64,000 nt of DNA from Gentiana macrophylla (GCA_026214975.1 CM047805.1:195176601-195240600), one strand, 5' to 3'. Counted from the stretch's first letter, positions 1 through 10,038 are shown. A program made the numbers and translations. The notes: generated from the letters alone by a model not told the origin.

Positions 1-1052
1 AAGAACCCACCTGTACTTTTATGCTTTAGAATTCTTGTCTGTGGGGCCCATTTTTCTACTACCATTCCTCTGTCTTTTGTCTTCTCCAAAAACCCATTTG
101 GAAGTGCTTCTTGAATTGTGATTCTCTCTCCTACAGGAAATCTTATGACCCATATGAAATTGACTTCACTTAGCTCCAACCCTTTTGCTATTTCATATCT
201 TTCTTCTTCTGTTAAGAAATACTCACTCCCAAATGAAACAAAGAGAACAGAGGATTTCTCTTTTTTGTCAAGAAATTGAATGATTTCTGATTGGCTTTCA
301 TCTTCATCTTCATTAATCAAAGAATCATCTTCCACTAGCTGGCCTACTAGTACCACTTTCTTCTCCCATAATTTTTCAAGCATTTCTATGTATTTGCCTT
401 CAATTTCTCTGCAAGATTTCACCAACAAAAGACTACATGAATTCCTCACCGCCCCAACAAATTTATTGACACCTTTACCCTTATCATCGCCTTGGGATTG
501 GGATTCACTTTGACCTTGAGCTTGCATTTTCTTTATCTCATATCCACGGAAATAGATTTCTGGAAATGGGAATTGGGTTTGGGGACAATTGATCATGAAC
601 CAAAAGAAACCCATAATACAAGCACCGGTGACCATGAATTGAACCGCCGGAATATTCTGAGAAACCGCCATTTCTGCCGCCCATGGTTGATTAAAGTCGT
701 AGATAACCAAATCTGGTTGAAATTTGGTCAAAATGGTCGAAAATTGAGGGCTGGCTTTCTCGTATTCGTTCTTGAGTGTGGCCATCAGATGGGGTGGGAG
801 GCCATTAGTGGTGTGGTTGTGAAGAGGAAGCTCCGGCGACGGTGGAATGTGAAAAGGGACTAGCTCTATTGAATTAGCATACTTTTGGGTGATCTTTTTT
901 TCAACGGATTGTAAGAGAATAGGGGTGGAACAAATGTAAGTATGGAGGTTTCTGTCAGCTAGCTTCTTGGCTAGCTCAAGGAAGGGGGAGATATGGCCGT
1001 GGGCTAGCCATGGCAGCATTAATACAGAGGATGCAGTTTTCTTGGGCTCCAT
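1..1052 (-). CDS. UGT-1: family 1 UDP-glycosyltransferase, UGT94-like, 3' end beyond window
   Basis: Read on the minus strand, one open frame runs from an ATG at 1052 to the left edge: 350 codons without a stop or intron. The N-terminus has the UGT signature LMLPWLAHGHISPF with the predicted catalytic His at residue 20, and the partner Asp lies in LVIYDFNQPW at residue 119. A Q/S/K/G-rich linker (about residues 180-197) separates the N- and C-terminal Rossmann domains. The PSPG sugar-donor box starts at Trp335 (WAPQTRILKH) and is cut off by the window edge after 16 residues. The family transfers a sugar from a UDP-sugar, usually to a small molecule in the cytosol. The sequence is closest in feel to UGT94-type enzymes, which extend the sugar of an existing glycoside; the acceptor cannot be told. 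It is closely related to UGT-2 at 46 kb. Reading frame and motifs are seen; subfamily is recognition. Confidence 0.9.
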   Translation of the reverse strand, partial: MEPKKTASSVLMLPWLAHGHISPFLELAKKLADRNLHTYICSTPILLQSVEKKITQKYANSIELVPFHIPPSPELPLHNHTTNGLPPHLMATLKNEYEKASPQFSTILTKFQPDLVIYDFNQPWAAEMAVSQNIPAVQFMVTGACIMGFFWFMINCPQTQFPFPEIYFRGYEIKKMQAQGQSESQSQGDDKGKGVNKFVGAVRNSCSLLLVKSCREIEGKYIEMLEKLWEKKVVLVGQLVEDDSLINEDEDESQSEIIQFLDKKEKSSVLFVSFGSEYFLTEEERYEIAKGLELSEVNFIWVIRFPVGERITIQEALPNGFLEKTKDRGMVVEKWAPQTRILKHKSTGGF

Positions 1053-1110
1053 GGATGAAAGAAGATCCACTCAGCCTTTGGACTCTCTGTTTGTTGATTA
1101 GATGTGGGTA

Positions 1111-1120
1111 GATATATATA
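1111..1120 (-). promoter_or_regulatory. TATA box of UGT-1
   Basis: The minus strand reads TATATATATC about 60 bases upstream of the UGT-1 start codon, a normal distance for a plant core promoter with a short leader. UGT-2 shows no equally clear TATA box at the matching position. Confidence 0.55.
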
Positions 1121-1250
1121 GAAGGTCGTTCTCTGGCAAAGAGGTCAATTCTTACATTCATATTTATTTAAGGAAAATTCAAGTAAATAAAACGAAACAA
1201 TTTATTTTGGAAATTTTAGAAAACTTGAAAACTAAACAAATAAACAAATA

Positions 1251-2208
1251 AACAACGCGCAGCTAAACTAGCATCAAATCTCTTTCTTTCTCTACTTTTC
1301 CTCTCCCCTTTGATACTCCAGCCGCCCCCTGCAAAAACTTCCCTTGGCGCCGGCGGCCTTGTGCTGCCGGCGTCCACCTCTTCCCTTCTTCGTGTAAATA
1401 TTTCCTCTACTAGTTAAGCTTCTTTTGGTTTCTCCTCCCTTGCTTCTTTTTGTTTTGATCGATCTATCTCCTCCGTCGTCCTTGCCCGGTGCTCCGTTAG
1501 GCCGGATGCTTTTTGATCCTCTCTTCAGATCTTGATCTAGGAGGAGCGGTTGGCTTTTCCGGCGACCTTTTGGTGGCGTTCTTTGACGATGAGATTTAGA
1601 TCTGGGGCTTGGGAGGTTGCCGGCGACACTGCTTTTGCTACTGCTGCGTTGCTCTTGCCGCCGGTTTCTCTTGGTCGATGGGCTGACCAGTTTGGTTCCG
1701 GGGAGTTGTTTCTCGGAGGTTCGATCTTCGCTTCTGTTTCCGCTTCTTGATCCGAAATTATTGTCGGTCACTAGTGGCAATCTTTCGTGTCCAACCGTCA
1801 CATGTGGCATCTTCCGCGGCAGCTCATGGTTCGTTGGTAGGATTTCAGGAGGGACGCCTGGTTTGCACGGGCACGGTGGTATCTTGGCGGTGTTTGCTAT
1901 TTTTCTTTTATTTTGTGTTTTTATTAGTTTGTTTGTATTAGCTTGTTTGTCTGGTAATAGATGGAATAAGAGGTTCCGTGTCTGAGCGTCTTTCTGTCAT
2001 TTGGAGAATTTTACTCTTTTTGCTCAGCACCCTCTTTCGTTCTATTACCCGACTTTGTGTTGTTGTTATCTTTGTTGGCTTTGTCCGGTTTGTTCCGGCC
2101 TTTCCCGGCGGTGTCCGGCGTTGTATTTTAGTTTACCGGCTTTTGTCCGGCGTTTAATAAAATCTTTCGTTCCCCGGGGAAAAAAAAAAAAAAAACAACG
2201 CGCAGCTA
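1251..2208 (+). mobile_element. Poly(A)-tailed non-LTR retro-insertion with 15-bp target duplication
   Basis: The 15-bp direct repeat AACAACGCGCAGCTA occurs at 1251-1265 and 2194-2208. Between them lies a GC-richer block (1266-2193) quite unlike the AT-rich flanks. It ends in an AATAAA-type signal near 2156 and an A-run from 2180. Target duplication plus poly(A) is the hallmark of LINE-driven insertion of a polyadenylated RNA. The body encodes no reverse transcriptase; long ORFs in it (for example 1292-1810 minus) look like by-products of GC content. It may be a 5'-truncated LINE tail or a processed copy of a non-coding or UTR-rich transcript. It sits about 200 bp upstream of the UGT-1 start. 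Confidence 0.75.
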
Positions 2209-2310
2209 GCCCTAAAACTTTCAAGTTTCACACAGCAATTTGTTTTATTATACAATAATTACTTTTCCATTTTACCCTTAATCTTTTTATCATTTACGTG
2301 GAACATTATA

Positions 2311-2770
2311 TCTATCCAAATGTGGTCAGAATAATTTAAATTATTCTTATCCGATCGTGGTCAGGAAAACATTACATGTTTGGCCTTTAAAATGGTCCGA
2401 TACGTTTTCAATTTTTTTATAAAGACGTGGTTATATTCTGACTTAAAATAAGATTATACCTACTCAAATGTGGTCATAATAATTTAGATTATTCTGACCC
2501 AAACGTGGTCAGGAAAACACTACATGTTCGGCCTCTAAAATGATCCGATACGTTTTCAAAATTTTCATACCACCGTGGTTATATTCTGACATGAAATAGG
2601 AATGGAAAATGTAATTTTTCGGCCTGCAAAATGATCCGTATTGTTTCTCAAGCGTACATAACAATGTCTTTTTATTCAGACCAAAAATTGGTCTGGAAAA
2701 CATAATGCTCCGGGTCTGTATCATGGTCTGAATAATAAACAATTTCTGACTCATTTAGGGTCAAAATGAT
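2311..2770. repeat. Degenerate tandem repeat, period about 148 bp
   Basis: Two clear units (from about 2311 and 2460) share AAATGTGGTCA, CGTGGTCAGGAAAACA, ATGATCCGATACGTTTTCA and CGTGGTTATATTCTGAC in the same order; the motif TGTGGTCA recurs at 2321 and 2469. A third, more diverged unit (from about 2600) keeps CGGCCTGCAAAATGATCCG and GGTCTGGAAAACATAATG. No coding potential is seen. It may be part of an unrecognised transposon or a small local satellite. Confidence 0.7.
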
Positions 2771-2914
2771 ATGCGTGTTAAATGTCAAAACGAAGCTCAT
2801 TCTTGCCCTTTGAATGTGTAAAACATTTTAGTGTGAAAAGACAGTCCCTAAATAAATAATACTAGTAATAGTTTTTGTTTACTCCGTCTGTTCCTTATTA
2901 TCTGGCGTATTGAG

Positions 2915-3705
2915 CATAGTTATCAAAACCAGATCGGACTGGTGGTTGGACCGGTAAAGCCGGTGACCCGGACATAGAACCGATCCGGTTTAGTAATTAC
3001 CGGTTAAGAGCCCGACCGCTCAAAACATCTAAAACCGCCGGTCGAATAATTTAAACCGTGACCCGGCCGATTATCTGTCGAACCGGTGTTTTTTATTTTA
3101 TTTTAAATAATTCGATGAGATTTAACTTAAATAAACAAAATAAATATTTTACCATTCAACAATCACAACAAAACGCAGAAACTTTAATTTCACTCATTAA
3201 TTATGAGCATTTTCATTATATCAGGCTTTCTCCATTTAGGAATAAATCCTGTAAAAATTCACTATTCCTCATCAAGATCTCTTCTTCTTTATGTTCTTAT
3301 TTCTTCTCTTTCATTGGATATATTGTGAAAACTGATATATTTCTGTTTTTCATTTTTTTTATCATGAATTTGGTACTAGTTGGAAAATTATGGACTAGTA
3401 TGGTTATATTATTTTACAATTTGCAAAATTTACAAACTAGATCTTTTATTTGGATTTTTTTTTCTTATCGTTTTCACTAGTATTGTAGTATTTCTTTATA
3501 ATTTATATATTTTTTTGTATTTTGTTTGTGATTTGGATGTTGAAATATTTTGGAAATGATTAGGGATGTCATATTATATTTTTTTTCTTATGTCTTGAAT
3601 ATAATATTATATTTTAAATTTTATCTAGTGACCACCTTGGTTGAATCCATTGACCGGTGATCCAATGACTTTTCGGTTGAATGTCCGGTCCGTTTGATAA
3701 CTATG
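2915..3705. mobile_element. Non-autonomous DNA element, TIR CATAGTTATCAAA
   Basis: The left end reads CATAGTTATCAAAACC and the right end is its inverse, TTTGATAACTATG. Both subterminal zones are rich in ACCGG/CCGGT words, typical of hAT-like non-autonomous elements in plants. The roughly 790-bp body is AT-rich and has no transposase. I could not find a clean 8-bp target duplication (flanks share only a few bases), so the class is inferred. Confidence 0.55.
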
Positions 3706-4104
3706 CATTTGAAAAAACAAATAAATTAAGAAAATGAGTAATTGCATTGATTTATATTATAAAATACTAAAAAATCTTCAAAAATGTAGTGGTGTATTGA
3801 ATATGAAAGATTGATTGGTTGAATGAGCTAGAAAGTTGAAAAATAATATTGAAAAGCAGAAAGAGTATTAAAATACGTATTGGAAATGTAATTACGATGT
3901 ATAATAATGAATTTTGATTTTGACAATCGTGATAATTAAATGAGAATCGAAATGAGCATTAAGAAATGTACATGCTACCCCTACCATTACCCATTGCGCC
4001 CCCGAGGATTTTTTACCAAAGTTTTTGGTTTCTTCCCTTACCCATTCATGTGAATTTTTTTTACCAAAAACAAAATTACTATGTTTCTTTGTGGAATGCA
4101 TGTT
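3706..4104. other. Intergenic, nothing recognised
   Basis: AT-rich spacer between two DNA elements; no ORF, repeat or RNA structure that I can support. Confidence 0.5.
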
Positions 4105-4112
4105 CCACACCC

Positions 4113-5071
4113 CAGGGCCTGCCCTCATGTGAGGCCGGAGAGACGGCCGTCTTAAGTCCAACAGTGACGGGAGGGCCCAACGGTAAATGTTTCGCTAAAA
4201 GAAAAAAAATCCATATAGATTCAATCTGATCCAACCTAATATAATATGTTAATTTTTTTCGATAAAGGCAAGATTTTTTTTACTCCAATCGATAAAGGTA
4301 CCAATAAAAAAAATTTACTTGGCTCAAAACATAAATTAGACATACAAACAAGTTTTATTAATTTTTTGTTTGAAAAACTATAGAAATTAAAAAAACTACT
4401 TTGTGTTGGAAAATTTTGATGAATAAGAATTTGACAGACTCAGAAAAAACTCCTTGACACGTAAGAACGTTATCTTTAAAGAGATATTTCGTCCCACGCA
4501 GATTGTCACTTAGGGATTCAAACGAAAATCTCTCTCAGGATACAATGGAGGTGTTTGATTCAAACAGTGACTTGTTTGAATCAAACCCGATGACACTCAA
4601 TATTTGTTCTACGATCTTTAAACTATCTCGAATTTCGATTTGCATACTTGTGCTTTTATAAGTGAAGTATTCATAAACGAATGGAGGTACTTTTTTGCAC
4701 GGTGAAGTAGAATCATGTGAGTTCGGCCTAAAACATGCAACTCTTGAATTTTCTGAGTTGCATCCATTCGTAGGTTCATGAATCTTCATGAGTCTGTTCA
4801 CGAACTGATGCATCCATTCGAACCCCGTTTCGTTGCGATAATATTAATTTATACGGCAACTCGTATGCAAACGATAATCAAAAATTTTATTTATGAAAAA
4901 ATATCTAACACTTTAAAGGCATGCTTTGAGGCTATTAATAAATTGAATTTTGTATTTACGAATGTTAAAAACGCAATAAGTATGTTTTTCATAAAAAAAA
5001 AAACAACTTCAACTAAAAGACTCAATTCAGGGACTTGGCATTAACCCCAATAAATGCCAAGGCCGGCCCTG
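4113..5071. mobile_element. Non-autonomous hAT element (CAGGG...CCCTG) with perfect 8-bp target duplication
   Basis: The left end reads CAGGGCCTGCCCT and the inverse of the right end reads CAGGGCCGGCCTT, a hAT (Tip100-like) terminus. Flanks carry the same 8-mer, CCACACCC, at 4105-4112 and 5072-5079; an 8-bp duplication is diagnostic of hAT transposition. The 959-bp interior is AT-rich and has no transposase, so movement would need a source in trans. The unmutated duplication suggests a fairly recent insertion. Confidence 0.88.
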
Positions 5072-5079
5072 CCACACCC

Positions 5080-5545
5080 CTCCCCCCCATCCCCCGGGAA
5101 AAAAGGAAAGAAATATTTCTTGTAAAAATATTTTGTTTCGTCAAAATTTTTAGCCAATTGTTTTGTAGTGACATTTTATACTGTTATGGATTTTACAAAA
5201 TCATATTATTATTTTGTTATGGTTATTTTATAATATAGTTTTGTACGGTAAATGTTTAATTTTATGACATTTTTTTGCTAATACACATTTTTACTGTCAT
5301 TATATCGTTTCTAATTATTTGTGTGGTATATATCACAAATTTTAGGTTGATATTAGGCCAAATCCTACTTTGGTATCGCCAAAACAATAGAGATTATTCG
5401 ATTTAAAATGAGAAACAAATTCCTCAAAAAATATGAGAAACAAAACAGCAAATAGTGCTTCAGTATTATGAGAGAAAAATGTGGAAAGACTAGCAAAAGT
5501 AAAGCGTTACCTTCATCCTCCTGATATACTTAATGCAGTGATGAG
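5080..5545. other. Intergenic, nothing recognised
   Basis: AT-rich sequence starting with a C-rich run; no gene or element boundary that I can support. Confidence 0.45.
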
Positions 5546-5795
5546 AAATGTGGGGTGTTGTAGTGACGCCTTGGACTATGTTCTGGAGGGAGTCGGAGGT
5601 TCGATTCCCGTAAAGGGTTGATTTCTAATGATAAAACTTGATCTGCTGTCTAAGCGCACTTTTGACTACTCTGCTTCTGGTTCTGATTAACTCCTTCTCG
5701 CATTCTCATGGGATTGTGGGCGAGTACTTCCTCTCGGTTAGGGTTTTAACTGCTTTTAGGAGCGTGACCTTCTCCTCGTATGTCCTAGGTTTTTA
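5546..5795 (+). mobile_element. tRNA-derived SINE-like element
   Basis: An internal RNA polymerase III promoter is visible: a B-box GGTTCGATTCC at 5598-5608 and an A-box-like TTGTAGTGACGCC about 40 bases upstream, the usual tRNA-like spacing. The unit ends in a T-rich stretch near 5790. There is no cloverleaf with a usable anticodon arm, so this is a SINE rather than a tRNA gene. Its 5' boundary is approximate. Confidence 0.6.
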
Positions 5796-6487
5796 TTATA
5801 TGTATTGAACATCATTTTTATGTATTTTATTTACAAAATGTTTTTCCATAATGATATACATACTGATAAGTTGAAAATTTGTGTACATTTATATACAATA
5901 AGTTACGTATACCACAAAGTAATCATTCTCTGAATATTAGCAATTTCAAATGTATTTTAGTGAATCTTAAAGAGTTTAACTTCGTACAACACAAATTTAT
6001 CATTATTTAGATACTCTATGGTAGTATACTAGGTCTTTAATAAAAGATAAGGATACCTTCGTCAACTTTTTATTTAATTTTTGGGATGGGGAAAGGTAAT
6101 GGGTGTTTTTATTTTAGGGACAATCATCCAAAAGGACACATATTAGACTTAATTAGGTAAAAAGGACATCTAAAACAAACACTTAGTTATAAAGACAAAA
6201 ATTAGGTAGATGGACCCAAATACCCTTAATGAAGAAAAAATAAAAAAAAAATTAAAACAAGGGGAATAGGCGGGGGGGGAACGCTGAATGTCAATTTTTT
6301 TTTTTAACTTACGCTGTACTTACTAGTTACTTCTTGTTGTGTTTTGCTTTTTTTATTTTATTTTTTAATCTTTTTTTTCTGGAGGACGATGAAAGTGTTT
6401 TTTTTGTTTTTTTTTTTCTTTTTCTGGAGGATGTTGAATGTGTTGTTTTTTTTATTTCGGACAGTGAAAGTTTTTTTTTTTTTTTAT

Positions 6488-6680
6488 TGACTATCGTGAT
6501 GCAGTGATCACCGCGATGCATTGACCATCCCGATACATTGACAACCGCGATGCACTGACAACCACGATGCATAGACACCGCGATGAAATGACACCGTGAT
6601 GCACTGACAACCACGATGCATTGGTCACCGTGATGCAGTGACCACCACAATGCATTGATCACCGGGATGCAGTGACATTT
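6488..6680. repeat. Short tandem units of CGATGCAxTGAC type in element A
   Basis: About ten degenerate 18-20-bp units of the form ACCGCGATGCATTGAC follow each other. The same units occur inverted in element C (about 36430-36720), and a diverged set in element B (about 30680-30790). Confidence 0.75.
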
Positions 6681-6837
6681 GATAAAACAACACCGTGATG
6701 ACATTTGATATTTTTCCGACTTAATTTCATAAAATCGATTTATTTTCTTCATAAAATCGACTTCAAATGGTTATATCTTTTGATATAAAACTACGATCAA
6801 CATAAATCTTTCACCTTAATTCATATTTTTATGCGAT

Positions 6838-7075
6838 TACATCGGCAATCATATATGCGATAATATCAACATTTTATGCAAAGTGACATCGCAATCATAT
6901 ATCGTGACATCAACAATTTATGCGATGACATCGGCAATCGATATGCAGATGACATCAACATTTTATGCAGTTGACATCGGCAATTTATGCAGATGACATT
7001 GGCATTTTATCGCAATGACATCAACAATTTATCGCAGATGACATTGGCATTTTATGCAGTGACATCGCCAAATCA
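6838..7075. repeat. Tandem TGACATC(A/G)GCAATTTATGCAG units in element A
   Basis: Degenerate units of about 20-24 bp built on GACATCAACATTTTATGCAG alternate with units carrying GGCAATCATAT. Element C carries the inverse array at 36040-36290, and a short block recurs at 7868-7965. Confidence 0.75.
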
Positions 7076-7867
7076 TACACAAACCCACCATCAACGTATA
7101 TCTTTGCTTTCTTTGTTTCAAGGTGATGCATGTTAAACTAATTGATCATTATTACATCATGATCAACGGTGTCGATACATTATGTGACACTCGTTGTGTC
7201 ACAACGGTTGTGTCCGGATCATTCCTCAAAAAAAAGAAAGGAAAAAATAAAAATATCATCCAAAGCTTTTCATAAAAATTGATATTTTTAGACTTAGTTT
7301 CTGAAAATTGAAATTTTCTTCATAAAAATTGATGTGATGCAATGACATGTGAAGATGAAGCGACAGGTAAAAATGCAGTGACATGTGACGTTAAAAAATG
7401 CAGTGACAATTGAAGATGAACAATCCATTCGTGAAGCGTTGCAAAATCTTAAAGAGAGTTTTGTCAATGGAAGGATTTAGTTGCTTCTTCCTTTGTTAAG
7501 CATGTTTGTCATCTACATTGGCTGATTTTAACATGCAATTCGTGAATACGTTTAGGTGTAATGAAGTGCTAAGATGAGTTCATTAATTTCCATATGAAAA
7601 CTTAAAACCCAAAAAATGCAATAACATTGTTATTAGAAGAAGAAGAAAACTAGGCATTAGCCAAAGTATAATGCAGCAGCAATTAAATTACACCATAAAA
7701 TTGTAATTTATTAAGCAACATCAGTATATTTCATGACGGAAATATTAACAGTTATACATTAGTAGAAATAGTTGTTGTTCATTCATTTGTTGGATAGCCA
7801 CCCCACTCCCAAAGGGAGTAAGCATTTTTATCCTTCCTTTTTTTTTTGCTTTGACATTACATAAACT

Positions 7868-7965
7868 TTATCACACAGTTTATGCAGTGACATCCGCAAT
7901 CATATGCAGTGACATCAACATTTTATGCAGATATGCAGTGACATCAACATTTTATGCAGTGACAC
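7868..7965. repeat. Second short TGACATC array in element A
   Basis: Four to five copies of ATGCAGTGACATC with variable spacers, the same vocabulary as the array at 6838-7075 but separated from it by about 800 bp. Confidence 0.65.
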
Positions 7966-8585
7966 TCCCTCCCCCCGTTTCATGGCTGCCTCCCCGCACC
8001 CACCCACCCACCAAGAGTGCAGCAACCATATTTGTGAAGTGAAACATGGCAAAAGTTGAGTTTAAAGAACTTCTAGCCTCTCTAACGATGCACGAAGATC
8101 AAAGCTACTTCAATCATCATTTGTCAGAATGAGATTAGGGCTATCAAAAGCCACCACATTTGAAAGTGGGTAGTTTCTGTTGGCATGAAGTAAGCTGCTT
8201 TCAGAGAAGCATAGGCATTTTCAGAGCGACTAAAGAGAGAGCTTCAAGCTCTGGAAGCTCGATACACGAAACAACAAATAAAACGAATGAGAGGGAGAAA
8301 TGGGAAGAAGAGGTCAAAACCAATCCAGCGAATGCACATAACAATCATAACATACATACGTCATAACTAGTTTTAACTAGCAAGAAGTAGCAATACCCAA
8401 CATCATCTTTAAAGCAACCGAGATACAGTAAGCTTGAGCTCTAGAGAAGCAACTTATATTACTGATTCTGTTCATCAAACATAATGAATAAAGGAAGGGA
8501 GGAAGGAAAAAAAGGGCCCGGTTATTACAAAGCATTGATACAGGCTGTGAAGGAGTGCCATTCACAAAGTAGAAGCATTAGAAGC

Positions 8586-8923
8586 TCAGAATCCACAGAG
8601 GAGGCCAAACCCACCATCACTGCACCAATTTTCTTCCAAATCAAACTCAACCCCACCAATAAACTTAGTTATAGACTCCGGAAAATCCCCAAAAACACAT
8701 TATGCCCCAAATGCAAGTTTTGGCAAGTAGCATTTGGCAATCCAGGCATATTTATAGTTTCAGACAGGTAATTTCCATGAAGATTAAGTGAAACAAGCTT
8801 ATCACATAAGTTCCAAATGGATGTCGGTAACGACCCCTTAAGCAAATTTACAGTCAAATCAATAACCGACAAAGCAGGGCTATAAGCTGACAAAGTGGTA
8901 CTAAAGTGTTCCATTATGTTCAA
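8586..8923 (-). pseudogene. Captured fragment of a leucine-rich-repeat protein
   Basis: The minus strand encodes LRR-type residues: SVIDLTVNLLKGSLPTSIWN followed by KLVSLNLHGNYLSETI and LHLGHNVFLG, fitting the plant LxxLxLxxNxLxGxLP repeat over about three repeats. Near 8689 the frame breaks. A one-base shift continues the repeat as FPESITKFIGG and ends at a TGA at 8588-8586, so a single-base deletion is likely. There is no kinase domain, signal peptide or complete repeat array. It lies inside element A, so the natural reading is a host receptor-like gene piece picked up by the transposon. The parent gene is not in the window. Confidence 0.65.
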
Positions 8924-9566
8924 TCAATTAACAAAGATCGAAATACCTTTCTTGATCTATAAAACGTTGGGCTTCGATCGTACGAACCAAAATCGATTTC
9001 AACTCGCCACGGATATCTTCTCGAAGAAAAGTCAATGTTGTTCCCTTGATTCTGCTTCACCACCGGCTGCTGCTGCTGTGATTTATACTACCGTTTCCAT
9101 TTCCGATCATTGAAACTCATTCAAGAGTGATGAAATAAAAGGATTTCATACCAGTGGGACTTTTGAGCAATGGAGTGATACAACTTTGGAGCCTTCCGAA
9201 AGCAAAGCAGCAGCTAATCTTGCTTTTTCCTGGATTATTTAATTGGACAAGACAATAAGAAAATTTCTTAGTGATTAAGGTCGAGCTGAATTGATTCACA
9301 ATGGAAAGCACAAAACCGGCCACTGTTTCATGGCCGCAACCGAAGGCCAAACGAAACATCCTATAAATCGGTAGAAAGGAATGTGAATTTATCAACAACA
9401 AGATCACCTTTGATTAGACGATGAAGAAATTGGAAATGGCTGAAAGTTGAAAGAACAGATAATAGGGTTAATTTTGTCCAAGATGTGTTTTTTTGTCCTT
9501 ATAAACAAGGATCTTTTTTTGATGTCCTAAGTGTCTAATTAAGTCTCAAAACACGTCCTTATAAAC

Positions 9567-9909
9567 AAATAATACTTTATTTATTGGAAAATAATATGAC
9601 TTCTACGAGATACGTCGAATTCAATTCCCACATTCCATACAATCCTAAAAATATTTGGAAATCACCTATAGTAAGTACTCCATACATTCATTGTATTATA
9701 ACGTTTCTCGTTTTTAATTAATGAAAAATCTGAAACATCAAAACCAAGTTAACATATAATACCTATCTAAATAAGAGTTGTTTTAAAGGTTTTTACATAA
9801 TTTAAAAATGAGATGAATGCTATAAATTTAGTTCATAACATCGAAAGTTCTTTTTTTGCCCTTCAATAATTCAATAATAATTTCTTAAAAAAAAATTCAA
9901 TAGTAATTG
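9567..9909. other. Intergenic, nothing recognised
   Basis: AT-rich spacer between element A and the SINE at 9917; no ORF or repeat that I can support. Confidence 0.45.
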
Positions 9910-9916
9910 AGTCTGA

Positions 9917-10038
9917 TTTTTTTTTTTTACAGATACCAAATATGCACACGCACACACTTTTGTCTCCACTGGGACACGAACCCAGAACCTTCGGGTTAAG
10001 GGCCTCGGTGATTACCACTGAGTCAATGCCTTGTTGGC
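9917..10038 (-). mobile_element. tRNA-derived SINE with target duplication
   Basis: On the minus strand an A-box-like TGACTCAGTGGTA (10025-10013) and a B-box-like GGGTTCGTGTCCC (9983-9971) have tRNA spacing. The 3' side ends in an A-run (9917-9929 read on minus). The 7-mer AGTCTGA flanks it at 9910-9916 and 10039-10045. Box order, A-tail and direct repeat together support a SINE of about 120 bp. Confidence 0.75.

Larger units (their letters stand above)
6116..9566. mobile_element. Element A: gene-capturing TIR-like element of the A/B/C family
   Basis: The left end (6116-6235) contains GGACAC, CTTAATTAGGTAAAAAGGAC and CTTAGTTATAAAGACA blocks and ends in ACCCTTAATGAAG. It matches the right end of element C (about 37000-36905, inverted) nearly base for base. 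The right end (about 9465-9566) finishes in ACGTCCTTATAAAC, the inverse of element C's left end. So A and C are copies in opposite orientation. Inside lie CGATGCA-type repeats, TGACATC repeats, a conserved core at 7122-7230 and a captured LRR-protein piece. No transposase is seen. I could not find a clear target duplication; the outer left boundary is uncertain. Confidence 0.65.

Noticed and set aside
280..863. Plus-strand ORFs over the UGT-1 region
   Set aside because: They are shadows of the minus-strand UGT-1 frame; their residues show no family motif.
1292..1810. 172-codon minus ORF in the poly(A)-tailed insertion
   Set aside because: Very basic, low-complexity product antisense to the poly(A) tail; GC-rich composition explains the open frame.
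2915..3705. Firm hAT call with 8-bp duplication
   Set aside because: TIRs are clear, but flanks GTATTGAG and CATTTGAA do not match, so only a generic DNA element is called.
5598..5608. tRNA gene at 5.55 kb
   Set aside because: B-box is good, but no acceptor or anticodon stem can be drawn; a SINE is more likely.
6327..6752. 141-codon minus ORF in element A
   Set aside because: Made of the CGATGCA repeat and poly-K/T-run translation; no domain.
9971..10025. tRNA gene at 10 kb
   Set aside because: Boxes are present, but the arms do not pair as a cloverleaf and a poly(A)-type tail with flanking duplication points to a SINE.
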